NCBI GenBank assembly: GCA_938023735.1 | Contig: CALJDK010000136.1 | Location: 1-39,231, forward strand | DNA length: 39,231 nt | Source of the DNA: an uncultured Acidimicrobiales bacterium | GTDB lineage: Bacteria > Actinomycetota > Acidimicrobiia > Acidimicrobiales > SHLQ01 | Direction of reading: 5' to 3' | Part shown: piece by piece, positions 17,030-25,263 of the stretch | Layout of the letters: each line of letters starts with the position of its first letter | Numbering within the stretch: position 1 is the first letter of the stretch | The notes under the pieces: generated by a model | What the model saw: the letters and a program-made list of their open reading frames with translations, nothing else | Database searches by the model: none | What the model was told of the DNA's origin: nothing | Made by a program: the position numbers and the translations under genes

Positions 17030-17986
17030 GTGAATCCCGATGTCCCCCCGATCGCTCCTCCCACTCCACTCCCGTATCTCCACGAGTTCGTCGGGGCGCT
17101 TCGACAGCGTCTTCAATCGGTGGTGATCGACCAGCACGAGCTCACCGACGCGGTGCTCATCGCCGTACTTGGCGGTGGACACGTGTTGGTTGAAGGTCCG
17201 CCCGGCACCGGCAAGACACTGTTGGCGCGCACGCTCGCAAAGCTGTTCGGCGGCACAAGTCGGCGTATCCAGGGCACGCCCGACCTTCTGCCCGCCGAAG
17301 TAACCGGCTCCTATATGTGGCATCGCAGCACCGAGGACTGGCACTTCCAGGAGGGCCCGGTGTTTGCCAACGTTCTTGTGGTCGACGAGATGAACCGGAT
17401 CTCGCCACGCACACAGTCGGCGCTGCTCGAATCGATGGCTGAACGCCAGGTGACAGTCGACGGCAAGACCTCGCCGCTCCCCCATCCATTCGTGGCGATC
17501 GCCACCCAGAATCCGCCCGACGATCCGGGCGTGTTTCCGCTGCTGCCACCACAGCTCGACCGCTTTCTCGTCGGGGTCGAGATGGAGCGAATTTCGATGG
17601 TCGGTGAGCGTTCGATTCTAGAAGGTAGCGGCGGGTTCCCCGGGCTGTCCGTGCTGCAACCTGCGGGCGCTCCCAGCGACCTGAGTTCGGCAATCGAAAG
17701 CTGTCAGAAACTCGAGGTGGCACCACAGCTACTCGACTTTCTCCAAGCGGTCACCGAAGCGGTGCGACTACAGGGGGCGCCCCTTAGCACTCGAAGTCTG
17801 CAGGGCGCTCTTCGATGCAGTCAGGCTCACGCGCTGCTGAATGGTCGCGACTTCGTAACTCCCGACGACGTTCTGCATGTTGCACCCATGGTCTACGGCC
17901 ATCGTTGCGGAAGCGGCACCTCGATTGCCGAGGGGCGGGCGCTGGTTGAGCGAACCGCTCAGTCCATTGCCGTTCCGCGTAGCTAG
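17030..17986 (+). CDS. MoxR-family AAA ATPase
   Basis: A 318-residue AAA+ chaperone-like ATPase. Walker A is GPPGTGK (56-62), Walker B is LVVDEMNR (116-123) with the MoxR-type N-R continuation, followed by SPRTQSALLESMAERQVTVDG and the sensor segment ATQNPPD. MoxR proteins assist maturation of metal-containing or multi-subunit extracytoplasmic complexes. Start GTG at 17030, with no clear ribosome site. The next gene, a DUF58 protein, begins 6 bp after the stop, the standard MoxR-DUF58 pair. Confidence 0.93.
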   Translation: MNPDVPPIAPPTPLPYLHEFVGALRQRLQSVVIDQHELTDAVLIAVLGGGHVLVEGPPGTGKTLLARTLAKLFGGTSRRIQGTPDLLPAEVTGSYMWHRSTEDWHFQEGPVFANVLVVDEMNRISPRTQSALLESMAERQVTVDGKTSPLPHPFVAIATQNPPDDPGVFPLLPPQLDRFLVGVEMERISMVGERSILEGSGGFPGLSVLQPAGAPSDLSSAIESCQKLEVAPQLLDFLQAVTEAVRLQGAPLSTRSLQGALRCSQAHALLNGRDFVTPDDVLHVAPMVYGHRCGSGTSIAEGRALVERTAQSIAVPRS

Positions 17987-17992
17987 CTTCGC

Positions 17993-18937
17993 GTGAGTCA
18001 AACCTACGAACTCCCGCTGGCAGATCGTCGAACGACACCGCTCGTCATTTGGGCGGCAGTGCTCTTGCTGTTTGCGCTGAGTTTTCGGTTTGAAAGCATC
18101 GGCATCGTGTTGTGGTGCGCGTCGATTGCGTTGCTGCTGGACGCCGCTCTCGTGGTGTACCGGGCGCGAGGACTTCGCTGCACGCTGGAGATTCCGTTGG
18201 CCGGCAGCGTTGGCACCGCGCTGAAAGTTCGGGTCCGGCTCGACACCGAATCGAACGTCGCGGTCACACCGCGAGTGGGCCTGGCGGCGGCCGACCAGGT
18301 GCCCCGGCCGGGATGGCTGCAAACGAGCGGCGACTTCGTCGATGCACCGATCACGCCGAGCCACCGAGGACGGTTCGATCAACTTCGAGTATCGGCAACC
18401 CATCGGGGCGTCTTTGGCCTCGACGTGATCCGCCATGACTTCGTGTATGACGGACCGCCGGCGCTCTCGGTTGGCCCGCAGCTTGTTTCGCACATGGGGC
18501 TTCGGCCGGAGCGAACCAATGCTCCGGTGCACAGCGATGATGATCTCTCCCCTATCAGCGCCGCCGAACCGATACTGCGCCCCTGGCAGCTTGGCGACCG
18601 CACGTCCTCGATCGATTGGCGACGCCTTGAGCGACTCGACGAGTTGGTCGTCCGCTCGTCGCCCCGGGTTCACGACGACGTGATTATCGTGTGCGACCTT
18701 GGCGACGAGGACACCTCGTTCGAGGAAGCCGACCGGCTGGCCGGGCAGTGGGCATCGCTCGCACGTCATCACCTGACGCGGGGCCGGGTGGCACTGGTGT
18801 GGAGCGAGCAGCAGGCCACCCACGTAAGGATTGTCGAGAACGACGATGACATTGCGTGGGTGTTGGCTGGAGCAACGTCGGGGCCATTCGATGTCGATGT
18901 CCTGACAAAACTCGGGATCAGCAGGGCCCGTGACTAA
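17993..18937 (+). CDS. DUF58 domain protein (MoxR partner)
   Basis: A 314-residue protein with two N-terminal hydrophobic helices (about 15-50) and a DUF58 domain. The diagnostic segment LRPWQLGDRTSSIDWRRL is present, followed by a von Willebrand-like stretch VHDDVIIVCDLGDEDTSF. DUF58 proteins are encoded with MoxR ATPases and are thought to present or bind its substrate at the membrane. The GTG at 17993 is 6 bp after the MoxR stop, and its last 8 bp overlap the following DUF4129-type gene, so this is a tight operon. Confidence 0.9.
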   Translation: MSQTYELPLADRRTTPLVIWAAVLLLFALSFRFESIGIVLWCASIALLLDAALVVYRARGLRCTLEIPLAGSVGTALKVRVRLDTESNVAVTPRVGLAAADQVPRPGWLQTSGDFVDAPITPSHRGRFDQLRVSATHRGVFGLDVIRHDFVYDGPPALSVGPQLVSHMGLRPERTNAPVHSDDDLSPISAAEPILRPWQLGDRTSSIDWRRLERLDELVVRSSPRVHDDVIIVCDLGDEDTSFEEADRLAGQWASLARHHLTRGRVALVWSEQQATHVRIVENDDDIAWVLAGATSGPFDVDVLTKLGISRARD

Positions 18938-20024
18938 CCCGGCCCACGCGCGGCTCACGGCCGGAGCAGCGATTGCGTTCGTGCTCGCGTTCGTTGCGGT
19001 CGTCGCGTCCGATGTCGATCTCGACGCCCAGTTCGTTGTCGTGGTGCTGTTGGTCGGCGCGGTTGTTCGATTGATGGTGGCAGCGCAACCGCCTTCGCCG
19101 ACGGACGGCGAGGACTATCTAGCAAACCGCGTTCGAGCTGGCATTTTGATCTGTAGCTTCATCGGCTTCTTGATTTTCGCCCAACCGCTACGCACCCTGA
19201 TCGACGAAACGGCACGCGCAACCGTTGGACTCAGCCTGCTCTATGGCGTCACCACGTTGTTCGTTACGCGACGAACCCAGCAGGTGCGAATTTTCTGGCT
19301 CGCTCTTGGCGCAACCGTGATCGCCATGGGCCTCGGGGTTGACCTTTGGTGGATCCTTCCGCTCGCCGCAGCATGCGCGTTGGCCGCGTCGGGAAATCTG
19401 GCCGATAGTGGCTTACCCACCCTCGGCTCCGCCACCGCGCCAGGGACTGGAACAACGAGCCGATCAACCATCGGCAAAGCCTTGGGACTCGCACTCATCG
19501 CTGCGCTCATTGCGCTGTGGTGGCAACCAAACCCGCCACAAACTGGCGGATCCGGGCCAGGCGACCAAGACGGTGCGCCGGGCCCAACGACAACACTGGT
19601 TCCGGTGACTCCGGTTGAAGAGACCACTACACCGTGGCTTCTCCTTCTTCTCTTGCTGCTTCTGTTCGTTGTACTGGTGCTTCTTGGCCTGTTGCTCTGG
19701 TGGTACCTGCGGCGCCGACGTCAACCCTGGCCGACCCGAGCCTTGAGGCGCTTCACCAGGGCTGGTCGTCGACTTGGCGTGCCGATCGCAGCAAACGACA
19801 CTCTCCAGCAGTTCGCCGGTCGATTTCCGCAGGTCGTTGGCGATTTGCCGGCAAGGATCGCCAACGCGCTCGACAACACCACGTACTCGCGACGATCCCC
19901 TGCCGACCTCGACGCGCAGGTTGAACCCGAGTTGCAGGCACTAGAACGGCTCGCCAAAGCGCAACAACAGGAGCAGCGCCGCCAACGACTCCGACGTTTC
20001 TTTCGCCGACCCCGCACCGCGTAG
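18930..20024 (+). CDS. Multi-pass membrane protein with DUF4129-like C-terminus
   Basis: A 364-residue membrane protein. About five hydrophobic helices lie in the first 200 residues, then a Gly/Pro/Thr-rich extracytoplasmic linker, a strong Leu-rich helix (PWLLLLLLLLLFVVLVLLG, about 234-252), and a cytoplasmic Arg-rich domain (PTRALRRFTRAGRRLGVPIAANDTLQQFA ... LQALERL) that resembles the DUF4129 tail of transglutaminase-linked proteins. No transglutaminase catalytic domain is present. The GTG start overlaps the DUF58 gene by 8 bp, completing a MoxR-DUF58-DUF4129 operon of the kind associated with envelope functions in actinobacteria. Confidence 0.8.
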   Translation: MTNPAHARLTAGAAIAFVLAFVAVVASDVDLDAQFVVVVLLVGAVVRLMVAAQPPSPTDGEDYLANRVRAGILICSFIGFLIFAQPLRTLIDETARATVGLSLLYGVTTLFVTRRTQQVRIFWLALGATVIAMGLGVDLWWILPLAAACALAASGNLADSGLPTLGSATAPGTGTTSRSTIGKALGLALIAALIALWWQPNPPQTGGSGPGDQDGAPGPTTTLVPVTPVEETTTPWLLLLLLLLLFVVLVLLGLLLWWYLRRRRQPWPTRALRRFTRAGRRLGVPIAANDTLQQFAGRFPQVVGDLPARIANALDNTTYSRRSPADLDAQVEPELQALERLAKAQQQEQRRQRLRRFFRRPRTA

Positions 20025-20116
20025 TGCAGTCGGCACGAAAAAAGGCACCCCAGTATTGGCACTCACATGGTCGGCGGCACAGCACTTTGCCCGCCCGAAC
20101 GCCGATTGGCTGTACT

Positions 20117-20755
20117 ATGCCCGACGTGGGGACCAATGACGGCAATGCCAAAAGAAGGATCGTGTTAATCGACGATCAGGTTTCATACGCCGAAGCGCTC
20201 GGCCTGGCGCTGTCGATGACACCAGACCTTCAGGTGGCCGGGCAGGCTTCCGACCGTCAGGCTGGCCAAGAGATCGTTTTGGCCGTGCAGCCTCAACTGG
20301 TCGTTACCGACTACCGACTCCCGGGCGCCGACACCGGAATCGCCTGTGCAACCTATCTTCGTGAAGCAGGATTCGAAGCTCCTATTGTGGTGCTCACCGG
20401 CTACCCCGCCCCACAGGTACTGCGAGAAGCAGCGGGCCTGAGCAACGTCACGGTGATGTCCAAAGACCTGCCAATCCTCGAACTCATCGACGGATTCCGC
20501 GAGATGATTGACGGCCATCAACCAAAGGCAACCGGTGCGGCGGGCCCAAAGGTCGAGCTGTCAGCCGGCGAACTCGAAGTGCTCGAGCTACTAAATCAAG
20601 GTGTTGCTCCGGCAGATATTGCCGAGCAGCTGTACCTGTCGCTGCACACCATTCGTGCTCGCATTAAGTCGTTGCTTCGCAAACTCGACGCGAACAGCCA
20701 ACTCGAGGCTCTGGCAACAGCAACCCGTCTCGGGCTGCTCGTGCCACCTACCTAA
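20117..20755 (+). CDS. NarL/FixJ-type response regulator
   Basis: A 212-residue two-domain regulator. The receiver domain has the acidic pair D19-D20, the phosphoacceptor D65 (VVTDYRLPG), T94 (VVLTGYP) and K116. The C-terminal LuxR-type helix-turn-helix spans about 147-208 (LSAGELEVLELLNQG, then DIAEQLYLSLHTIRARIKSLLRKL), so it should bind DNA when phosphorylated. I chose ATG 20117; the longer in-frame start at 20024 would abut the previous stop and add an unrelated leader. The likely partner is the histidine kinase at 21523, although that has a HisKA-like box rather than the HisKA_3 type usual for NarL regulators, so the pairing is uncertain. Confidence 0.9.
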   Translation: MPDVGTNDGNAKRRIVLIDDQVSYAEALGLALSMTPDLQVAGQASDRQAGQEIVLAVQPQLVVTDYRLPGADTGIACATYLREAGFEAPIVVLTGYPAPQVLREAAGLSNVTVMSKDLPILELIDGFREMIDGHQPKATGAAGPKVELSAGELEVLELLNQGVAPADIAEQLYLSLHTIRARIKSLLRKLDANSQLEALATATRLGLLVPPT

Positions 20756-21315
20756 GCGGCAATCTTCTTCGGACCCGATTTCTCTTCGCCAGCAATCTGC
20801 TCGGCGGTAGCAGCAAGCAGATCGGCAAGAGCCAAGCGGTCAAGCTTTGACGTGCTCAGGGTCTCTTCGGTGTTCTGAATCTTCTTCTCGAGCGCCGAAC
20901 GACTTGCAGCCATCGCCTTGTCGGTTGCCACCTTCAGTGCATCGAGCGACTTCTCGAAGGTCGTCGCCTTGCTGGCGAGCTCGCTTTTGAGGTCTTCGAA
21001 CTCTTTTTCAGACTGGTCCGCGAGACTAACAAACGCCGACTTTCGGGCATCGGTCTCCTTGTCGATCTTGGTAACGATGCGCTTGTCGAGTTGGGTCTTT
21101 GTGCGGTCGATTTTGCGATCGGTACTCGACAGTTCCTTCTTCATCTCGGCTCGGACCGCAGTGATGCTGTCGAGCAACATCGACTCGAGGGAGTCGATTC
21201 GGGCATTGATGGCATCAAACTGATCGCCAAAGAGAAGGCCTTGGACCCGACCAAGGTCTCCCTCGGCAAAAGTCTTTTCACCAACATCATTCTGGTTCGC
21301 TGCGTCGTTACTCAT
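20752..21315 (-). CDS. Predicted coiled-coil protein of unknown function
   Basis: A 187-residue charged protein with no signal peptide or membrane helix. After LGRVQGLLFGDQFDAINARIDSLESMLLDS it is almost entirely heptad-like helix rich in Glu, Lys and Ser (for example KKELSSTDRKIDRTKTQL and KEFEDLKSELASKATTFEKSL). No family recognised. Its TAG overlaps the TAA of the convergent response regulator, and it diverges from the histidine kinase gene across 171 bp that contain inverted repeats. Sitting between the two halves of a two-component pair suggests a scaffold or output role, by position only. Confidence 0.8.
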   Translation of the reverse strand: MSNDAANQNDVGEKTFAEGDLGRVQGLLFGDQFDAINARIDSLESMLLDSITAVRAEMKKELSSTDRKIDRTKTQLDKRIVTKIDKETDARKSAFVSLADQSEKEFEDLKSELASKATTFEKSLDALKVATDKAMAASRSALEKKIQNTEETLSTSKLDRLALADLLAATAEQIAGEEKSGPKKIAA

Positions 21316-21386
21316 GTGTAATCGTCCCCCGAAGTGAGATTTCGCCGTCTGTATGTCTCAATCGGCAGTCGTGTTTGCGGTATGAG

Positions 21387-21454
21387 CCAAATGACCTAGA
21401 AAAAGCTCGTTCATTTGGTCAAAGTGTGACCCCTGTTTTCATTTGAGCGAAATG
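21387..21454. promoter_or_regulatory. Inverted-repeat cluster in the divergent coiled-coil/kinase promoter region
   Basis: CCAAATGA (21387-21394) and TCATTTGG (21411-21418) are perfect inverted repeats 16 nt apart. A third related site, CATTTGAGCGAAATG (21440-21454), is itself a CATTT/AAATG palindrome. All lie between the two divergent starts (21315 minus, 21487 or 21523 plus), where a shared operator would sit. The binding protein is unknown; the response regulator at 20117 is a candidate. Confidence 0.5.
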
Positions 21455-21522
21455 TTCCCACTATCGGTGCAATTCACGAAGATGATTTGAAGTACGGCCG
21501 CGTCATTGCCGATACAACTGGT

Positions 21523-22749
21523 ATGGATCCGGTGGACCGCGTTCCCAACTCTCACGAAGAGATCAGTTCTCCAGACGCACTTCGCGATGTACTACGCATC
21601 GCTCGACTGTCGGCCAACGCCCCGTTCGCCCAGCTCGGTATGGCCGGCAACATCCTCGCCTGGTCAGGCGACGACGAAATCGCACGGTCTCTCAAGGACG
21701 ACGCGCCACTGCGTGAGCTGCTTGCGATCGCCGAACTCCATCCGTCAGGAACCTCGGTCTCGCTCGCTGGCAGTACCACCACTCCATGGGCCGCATCGAT
21801 GCAAGCGGTTGCGCTCACTGGCCCCAACGCCGAAGCCGCATGGCTCGTGATGGTCTACGACCAAGAACCAAGCACCAATTCGGTCGAGCATCAGAAAACC
21901 GCCGACATCCTCGAAGCAGCCGGATCACTCGCCGAACGTCTACTCGATCGGGCCCTCGAAGACGAACGAATCCGCGACCTGAGCGAAAAGCTTCGACAAA
22001 GCCAGGCCGTCCTGTCGCGAACCTCAGAACAGCTCGAGATCTCAAACCACGAGCTTGAGCAGTTCGCCTACGTTGCCTCACACGAACTCGTATCCCCTCT
22101 TCGAGCCGTCTCGGTCTACGCACAGCTGCTCAACCAAGTCCTTTCCAACGTCTCGCTCGATGCCGAAACCGACCAGAAACTCGAATCATGCGTCGGCGAA
22201 ATCACCCGAGGCATCGGCCTGATGAGCACCCAGGTGCAAAGCCTGCTCGAACTCTCAAGTGTTAACTCCACCGCCACCGTCTCCGAACCAGTCGACATCG
22301 CCGAAGCGGTCGGAAACGCTCTTGCCACGCTTGCGCCGCAGCTTGAGGAACTCAATGCCACCGTCAACATCGGCGACCTTCCCATCGTCACCGGTCAACT
22401 CGTGCCGCTCCAGGGCGTCTTTGCCAACCTCTTCGCGAACTCGATGCGCTATCGCGAGCCCGGACGTCCTCTCGAAATCACCGTCGAAGCGTCAACATCA
22501 GCGACGCACGGAAGGATCACGGTTCGCGACAACGGAATCGGGGTCACCGAAGCCGACGCCGACCGTATCTTTCAGCTCTTCGAACGGGCATCGACCAGCA
22601 CCGACGGTACGGGAATTGGGCTGGCGCTCAGCCGACGAATCGTCGAATCGTTCGGCGGCACCATCGGTGTCGAGTCCAACGTTGCGACGGGCTCGGTATT
22701 TTGGATCGAGCTTCCAAGCGCCGCTCTCCCGCTTCAACAAGCTTCGTAA
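21523..22749 (+). CDS. Soluble sensor histidine kinase
   Basis: A 408-residue cytosolic kinase with no membrane helices. The N-terminal 140 residues may be a GAF-like sensor (weakly recognised), followed by a short coiled coil (IRDLSEKLRQSQAVLSRTSEQL). The phosphoacceptor box is YVASHELVSPLRAV with the histidine at about residue 187, then the N box FANLFANSMRYREPGRP, G1 DNGIGV and G2 GTGIGLALSRRI. The SHEL-PLR form matches phytochrome-type kinases. The start is uncertain: ATG 21523 is used here, with an in-frame TTG at 21487 preceded by GAAGA. The response regulator at 20117 is the nearest partner. Confidence 0.9.
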   Translation: MDPVDRVPNSHEEISSPDALRDVLRIARLSANAPFAQLGMAGNILAWSGDDEIARSLKDDAPLRELLAIAELHPSGTSVSLAGSTTTPWAASMQAVALTGPNAEAAWLVMVYDQEPSTNSVEHQKTADILEAAGSLAERLLDRALEDERIRDLSEKLRQSQAVLSRTSEQLEISNHELEQFAYVASHELVSPLRAVSVYAQLLNQVLSNVSLDAETDQKLESCVGEITRGIGLMSTQVQSLLELSSVNSTATVSEPVDIAEAVGNALATLAPQLEELNATVNIGDLPIVTGQLVPLQGVFANLFANSMRYREPGRPLEITVEASTSATHGRITVRDNGIGVTEADADRIFQLFERASTSTDGTGIGLALSRRIVESFGGTIGVESNVATGSVFWIELPSAALPLQQAS

Positions 22750-22775
22750 ACTTCTTCGAAAATTCAGGAATAGAC

Positions 22776-22794
22776 CCCGCCGACAGCGGGTTTC
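22776..22794 (+). terminator. Weak possible terminator after the histidine kinase
   Basis: A 5-bp stem CCCGC (22776-22780) / GCGGG (22786-22790) with loop CGACA is followed by TTTC. It lies between the kinase stop and the selenocysteine TlpA-like gene. The stem and T-run are both short. Confidence 0.35.
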
Positions 22795-22833
22795 ACACCA
22801 GACCCAATCGTCTCTCTGGAGAACTACCGAGAC

Positions 22834-23427
22834 ATGCGCTCGAAACCCCTCGCTGCTGGCACCATTTCAGCAGCTCTTCTGCTGTCTGCTTGCGGTGGCG
22901 GCGGAGAACCCACCGCCACGGCCGGCGATCCTGCCGCTGCCGCCAGCCCGAACGCTGCCGATCAGGCTGAAGCAAACGCCAGCAGCCTGCAGAGCACCGA
23001 CGATGGTCGCACCACTGAGGTCCTTTCCATCTCTGATGGTTCCATCACCAACCTGCAGCAGGTGGTTACTGGCGACCGACCCGTACTGCTCTGGTTCTGG
23101 GCACCTCATTGACCGACCTGCCGGCGCGAAGGCCCGGCCGTTGAGCAGTTTGCTCAAGACAACATCGACAAAGTCCAAGTCATCGGCATTGGTGCCCAAG
23201 ACAGCTTCGAACAAGCGCAGGACTTTCTCAGCGACACCGGCGTTGCAACCGCCGACATGCTGTACGACCCAACGTTTCTTACCTGGCGGTCCTTCGGCGT
23301 AACCACCAACTCACAGATGAAGCTCATCACGCCCGAGCTTGATGCCAGTTCAGATCTGCTGTTTGGTTTCGGCGACAGCCAGCAAGCGGCAATTGTCGAC
23401 GCACTCCCCGCATTCGCTCCAAAATAG
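22834..23427 (+). CDS. TlpA/thioredoxin-like lipoprotein with selenocysteine (UxxC), read through an in-frame TGA
   Basis: I annotate one 197-residue selenoprotein. The first 92 codons give a signal peptide with lipobox LLSAC (C20), an Ala/Asp-rich linker and the thioredoxin strand PVLLWFWAPH. The next codon is TGA (23110-23112), then PTCRREGPAVEQFAQ and an unbroken frame for 104 more codons to TAG at 23425. Thioredoxin-fold relatives read WAPWCPTCRREAP-like here, so TGA sits at the first active-site cysteine: U93-P-T-C96. The tail (VQVIGIGAQDS, then TADMLYDPTFLTWRSFGVTTNSQMKLI) is normal TlpA. It would act as a thiol-disulfide or peroxide reductase outside the membrane. GGAGA lies upstream of the ATG, slightly far. 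A pseudogene is the alternative, but the intact tail argues against it. Confidence 0.85.
23110..23138 (+). promoter_or_regulatory. UGA (Sec) codon and candidate SECIS hairpin of the TlpA-like gene
   Basis: TGA at 23110-23112 is followed by GCCGGC (23120-23125), loop GCGAAG (23126-23131) and GCCCGGC (23132-23138), a six-pair GC stem with one bulged C. The loop begins and ends with guanine. It starts about 13 nt after the UGA, a little closer than is typical for bacterial SECIS elements, so the assignment is weaker than for the formate dehydrogenase. Confidence 0.5.
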
Positions 23428-23502
23428 ATCCCACACGATCTTCGATTACGCGAGCCGCCACCCCGTGCGGCCGACGCGTTCCGGCACTACCGTTAGGTAC
23501 GT

Positions 23503-24447
23503 ATGCGCTCCTTTAGTTCCGGAAGTTTTGGCAACACCGACGACCCGTGGTTTCGGGTCGGCAACATTAACGTCACCACCACGGTCGCGGTCGTCGGTAT
23601 CGGCATTCTCGGACTCCTCGTTCTGATCATCGAAGGGACCCAACGCTCGATCTCGACGCGTTTTTGGCTCTTTGGTGAGTCGTTTCGCGGTTTCGACGGC
23701 GGCACCGTTGGGGGTGGGCAGGTTTGGCGGCTCTTTACCTGGCCGCTGTTCCCCGAGGGCAGCAGGGTTTTCTTCATCCTTATCCTGTTCGTGATCTTCT
23801 TCATGCTCGGCACCCAGCTCGAAGCGAAGATGGGAAGAAAGCCCTACACCATCTTCATCGGCCTGCTGGTGCTTCTGCCTGGTGTCTTGATCACCCTGAT
23901 TCAGTTTGCGATTCCCATGACCGGACTCGTGGGCGGCATCCGCTTCATCGAGCTCGGCGTTCTTGTTGGCTTTGCGCTGGCGTTCCCCGACGCCCAGTTC
24001 TTCTTTGGGATACCGGCCCGACTGCTTGCGGGCGGCATCGTGGTTATCGAGTTCATCCAAACTCTGGTCGACCGAAACACCTATGGCCTGGTCTTCGGGT
24101 TTCTCGTCGTTGCCACTGCGCTGCTCGCCACACGATCCTTCGGCCATGCCCCCGATGACGAGTGGATCCCCATGATCCCGTTGCCCGCAGCGCTGGGCGG
24201 AACGTCAGGTCCAAAGAAGACAAAGAGCTCGGGACCCAACCTCAGTCGCCCGTCACGCAAGCGCGGAAAGAGCAACCTGTCGGTTGTCCCGCCAGCCAAC
24301 CCCGTGCAGGACGACCTCAACGACATGGAAATTGACTCCCTGCTCGACCAGGTCGCCAACGAGGGCCTCGACAGCCTCACAAAGGACCAACGGAAGCGAC
24401 TCGAGCAACACTCGAAGCGGCTTCGTAAACGCGACGAAGGCAAGTAG
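23503..24447 (+). CDS. Rhomboid-like membrane protein without catalytic Ser/His, DUF6576-like tail
   Basis: A 314-residue protein with about six membrane helices. GQVWRLFTWPLFPEG and FFMLGTQLEAKMGRKPY match the rhomboid L1 and helix-2 signatures, and the C-terminus (MEIDSLLDQVANEGLDSLTKDQRKRL) resembles the short DUF6576 domain that follows bacterial rhomboids. The GxSG serine motif is missing where expected (FIELGVLVGFALAFP) and I see no catalytic histidine, so it is probably an inactive rhomboid-fold protein that binds membrane partners. It follows the selenocysteine TlpA-like gene by 75 bp and precedes the SnoaL-like gene by 16 bp. Confidence 0.75.
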   Translation: MRSFSSGSFGNTDDPWFRVGNINVTTTVAVVGIGILGLLVLIIEGTQRSISTRFWLFGESFRGFDGGTVGGGQVWRLFTWPLFPEGSRVFFILILFVIFFMLGTQLEAKMGRKPYTIFIGLLVLLPGVLITLIQFAIPMTGLVGGIRFIELGVLVGFALAFPDAQFFFGIPARLLAGGIVVIEFIQTLVDRNTYGLVFGFLVVATALLATRSFGHAPDDEWIPMIPLPAALGGTSGPKKTKSSGPNLSRPSRKRGKSNLSVVPPANPVQDDLNDMEIDSLLDQVANEGLDSLTKDQRKRLEQHSKRLRKRDEGK

Positions 24448-24463
24448 CAGAGTTCTGGCCATT

Positions 24464-25228
24464 ATGCCGAGCAACGATTTGGCCCAAGAGGCCGCCGATT
24501 TCTACATACTCTCCGCACGCGATGGCAAGAGCCGCCTGGCCGTCGAAACCTCAGTAGGCGAAACCTACATCCAGCACAATCACCGGGTTCCCGATGGACC
24601 CGAGGGGTTTCGCAAGCGCTACCACGACATGTCGCACGACTACGGGTACCGCGACGTCGCCATCATTCGCAGTTTCGCTTCCGATACGGTTGCGGCACTC
24701 CACACCATCGAAGACCGCGGCGACGGCGGTGTTTGGGTGGCGATGGTCCTGCTTCGGTTCGCAGACGGCAAAATCTGCGAGCAATGGGACAACTTCGTCG
24801 AGGTTGCCGATCTTGCGAGTGCCCTTGCGGTCACCGGTGGCCCTTCGGCTATCTCGACCCTCGAAGCCACCGAGCACACCTCGGCACAGGCACGGGCCAC
24901 GATTCAGGCACTGATCGATAACGAGCCCATGAGCGCCGCCGCTGGATTCGATCATCGAAAGTTCCGCCACCACGACGCTGGTCAAGCACAGCGCACCTTT
25001 CCCGCCGAGTGGTTCGACAACCGCTCGAACCTGCAGATCAGCACGATCCATCAGGTCGTCGCTCAGCACAACTTCGCAGTAGTGCAGAGCGAAGGCAGTG
25101 TCGATGGCACGGCCACGGCGTTCACCGATTGGTTCCGGTGCGAGCAGGGGCTCATCGTTCAACACTGGGGCATCGCCGAGACCATCGTCGACGAATCGTC
25201 TTCCGAGCACCGCAACGGGAAGTTCTAA
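24464..25228 (+). CDS. Tandem SnoaL-like (NTF2-fold) protein
   Basis: A 254-residue soluble protein made of two SnoaL/NTF2-like halves. The first has YIQHNHRVPDGPEGFRKRY and GKICEQWDNFVEV, the second FRHHDAGQAQRTFPAEWFDN and GLIVQHWGIAETI; each half reproduces the family pattern of an H-rich early helix and a late W strand. Single-domain SnoaL proteins catalyse aldol-type cyclisations or are uncharacterised; a tandem fusion suggests a built-in dimer. The ATG at 24464 was chosen because longer in-frame starts lie inside the rhomboid-like gene. No reaction can be assigned. Confidence 0.75.
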   Translation: MPSNDLAQEAADFYILSARDGKSRLAVETSVGETYIQHNHRVPDGPEGFRKRYHDMSHDYGYRDVAIIRSFASDTVAALHTIEDRGDGGVWVAMVLLRFADGKICEQWDNFVEVADLASALAVTGGPSAISTLEATEHTSAQARATIQALIDNEPMSAAAGFDHRKFRHHDAGQAQRTFPAEWFDNRSNLQISTIHQVVAQHNFAVVQSEGSVDGTATAFTDWFRCEQGLIVQHWGIAETIVDESSSEHRNGKF

Positions 25229-25263
25229 CACCCTTAACGATTGGGTCCGACAGGAGAAGCCTG

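Noticed and set aside
23110..23112. TGA as a nonsense mutation (pseudogene) or as tryptophan
   Set aside because: The downstream frame is intact and family-like in all three cases, TGA is a true stop in many other genes here (for example 8004, 14260 and the minus-strand stops at 251 and 29323), and the position is always the Cys/Sec residue, so selenocysteine fits better.
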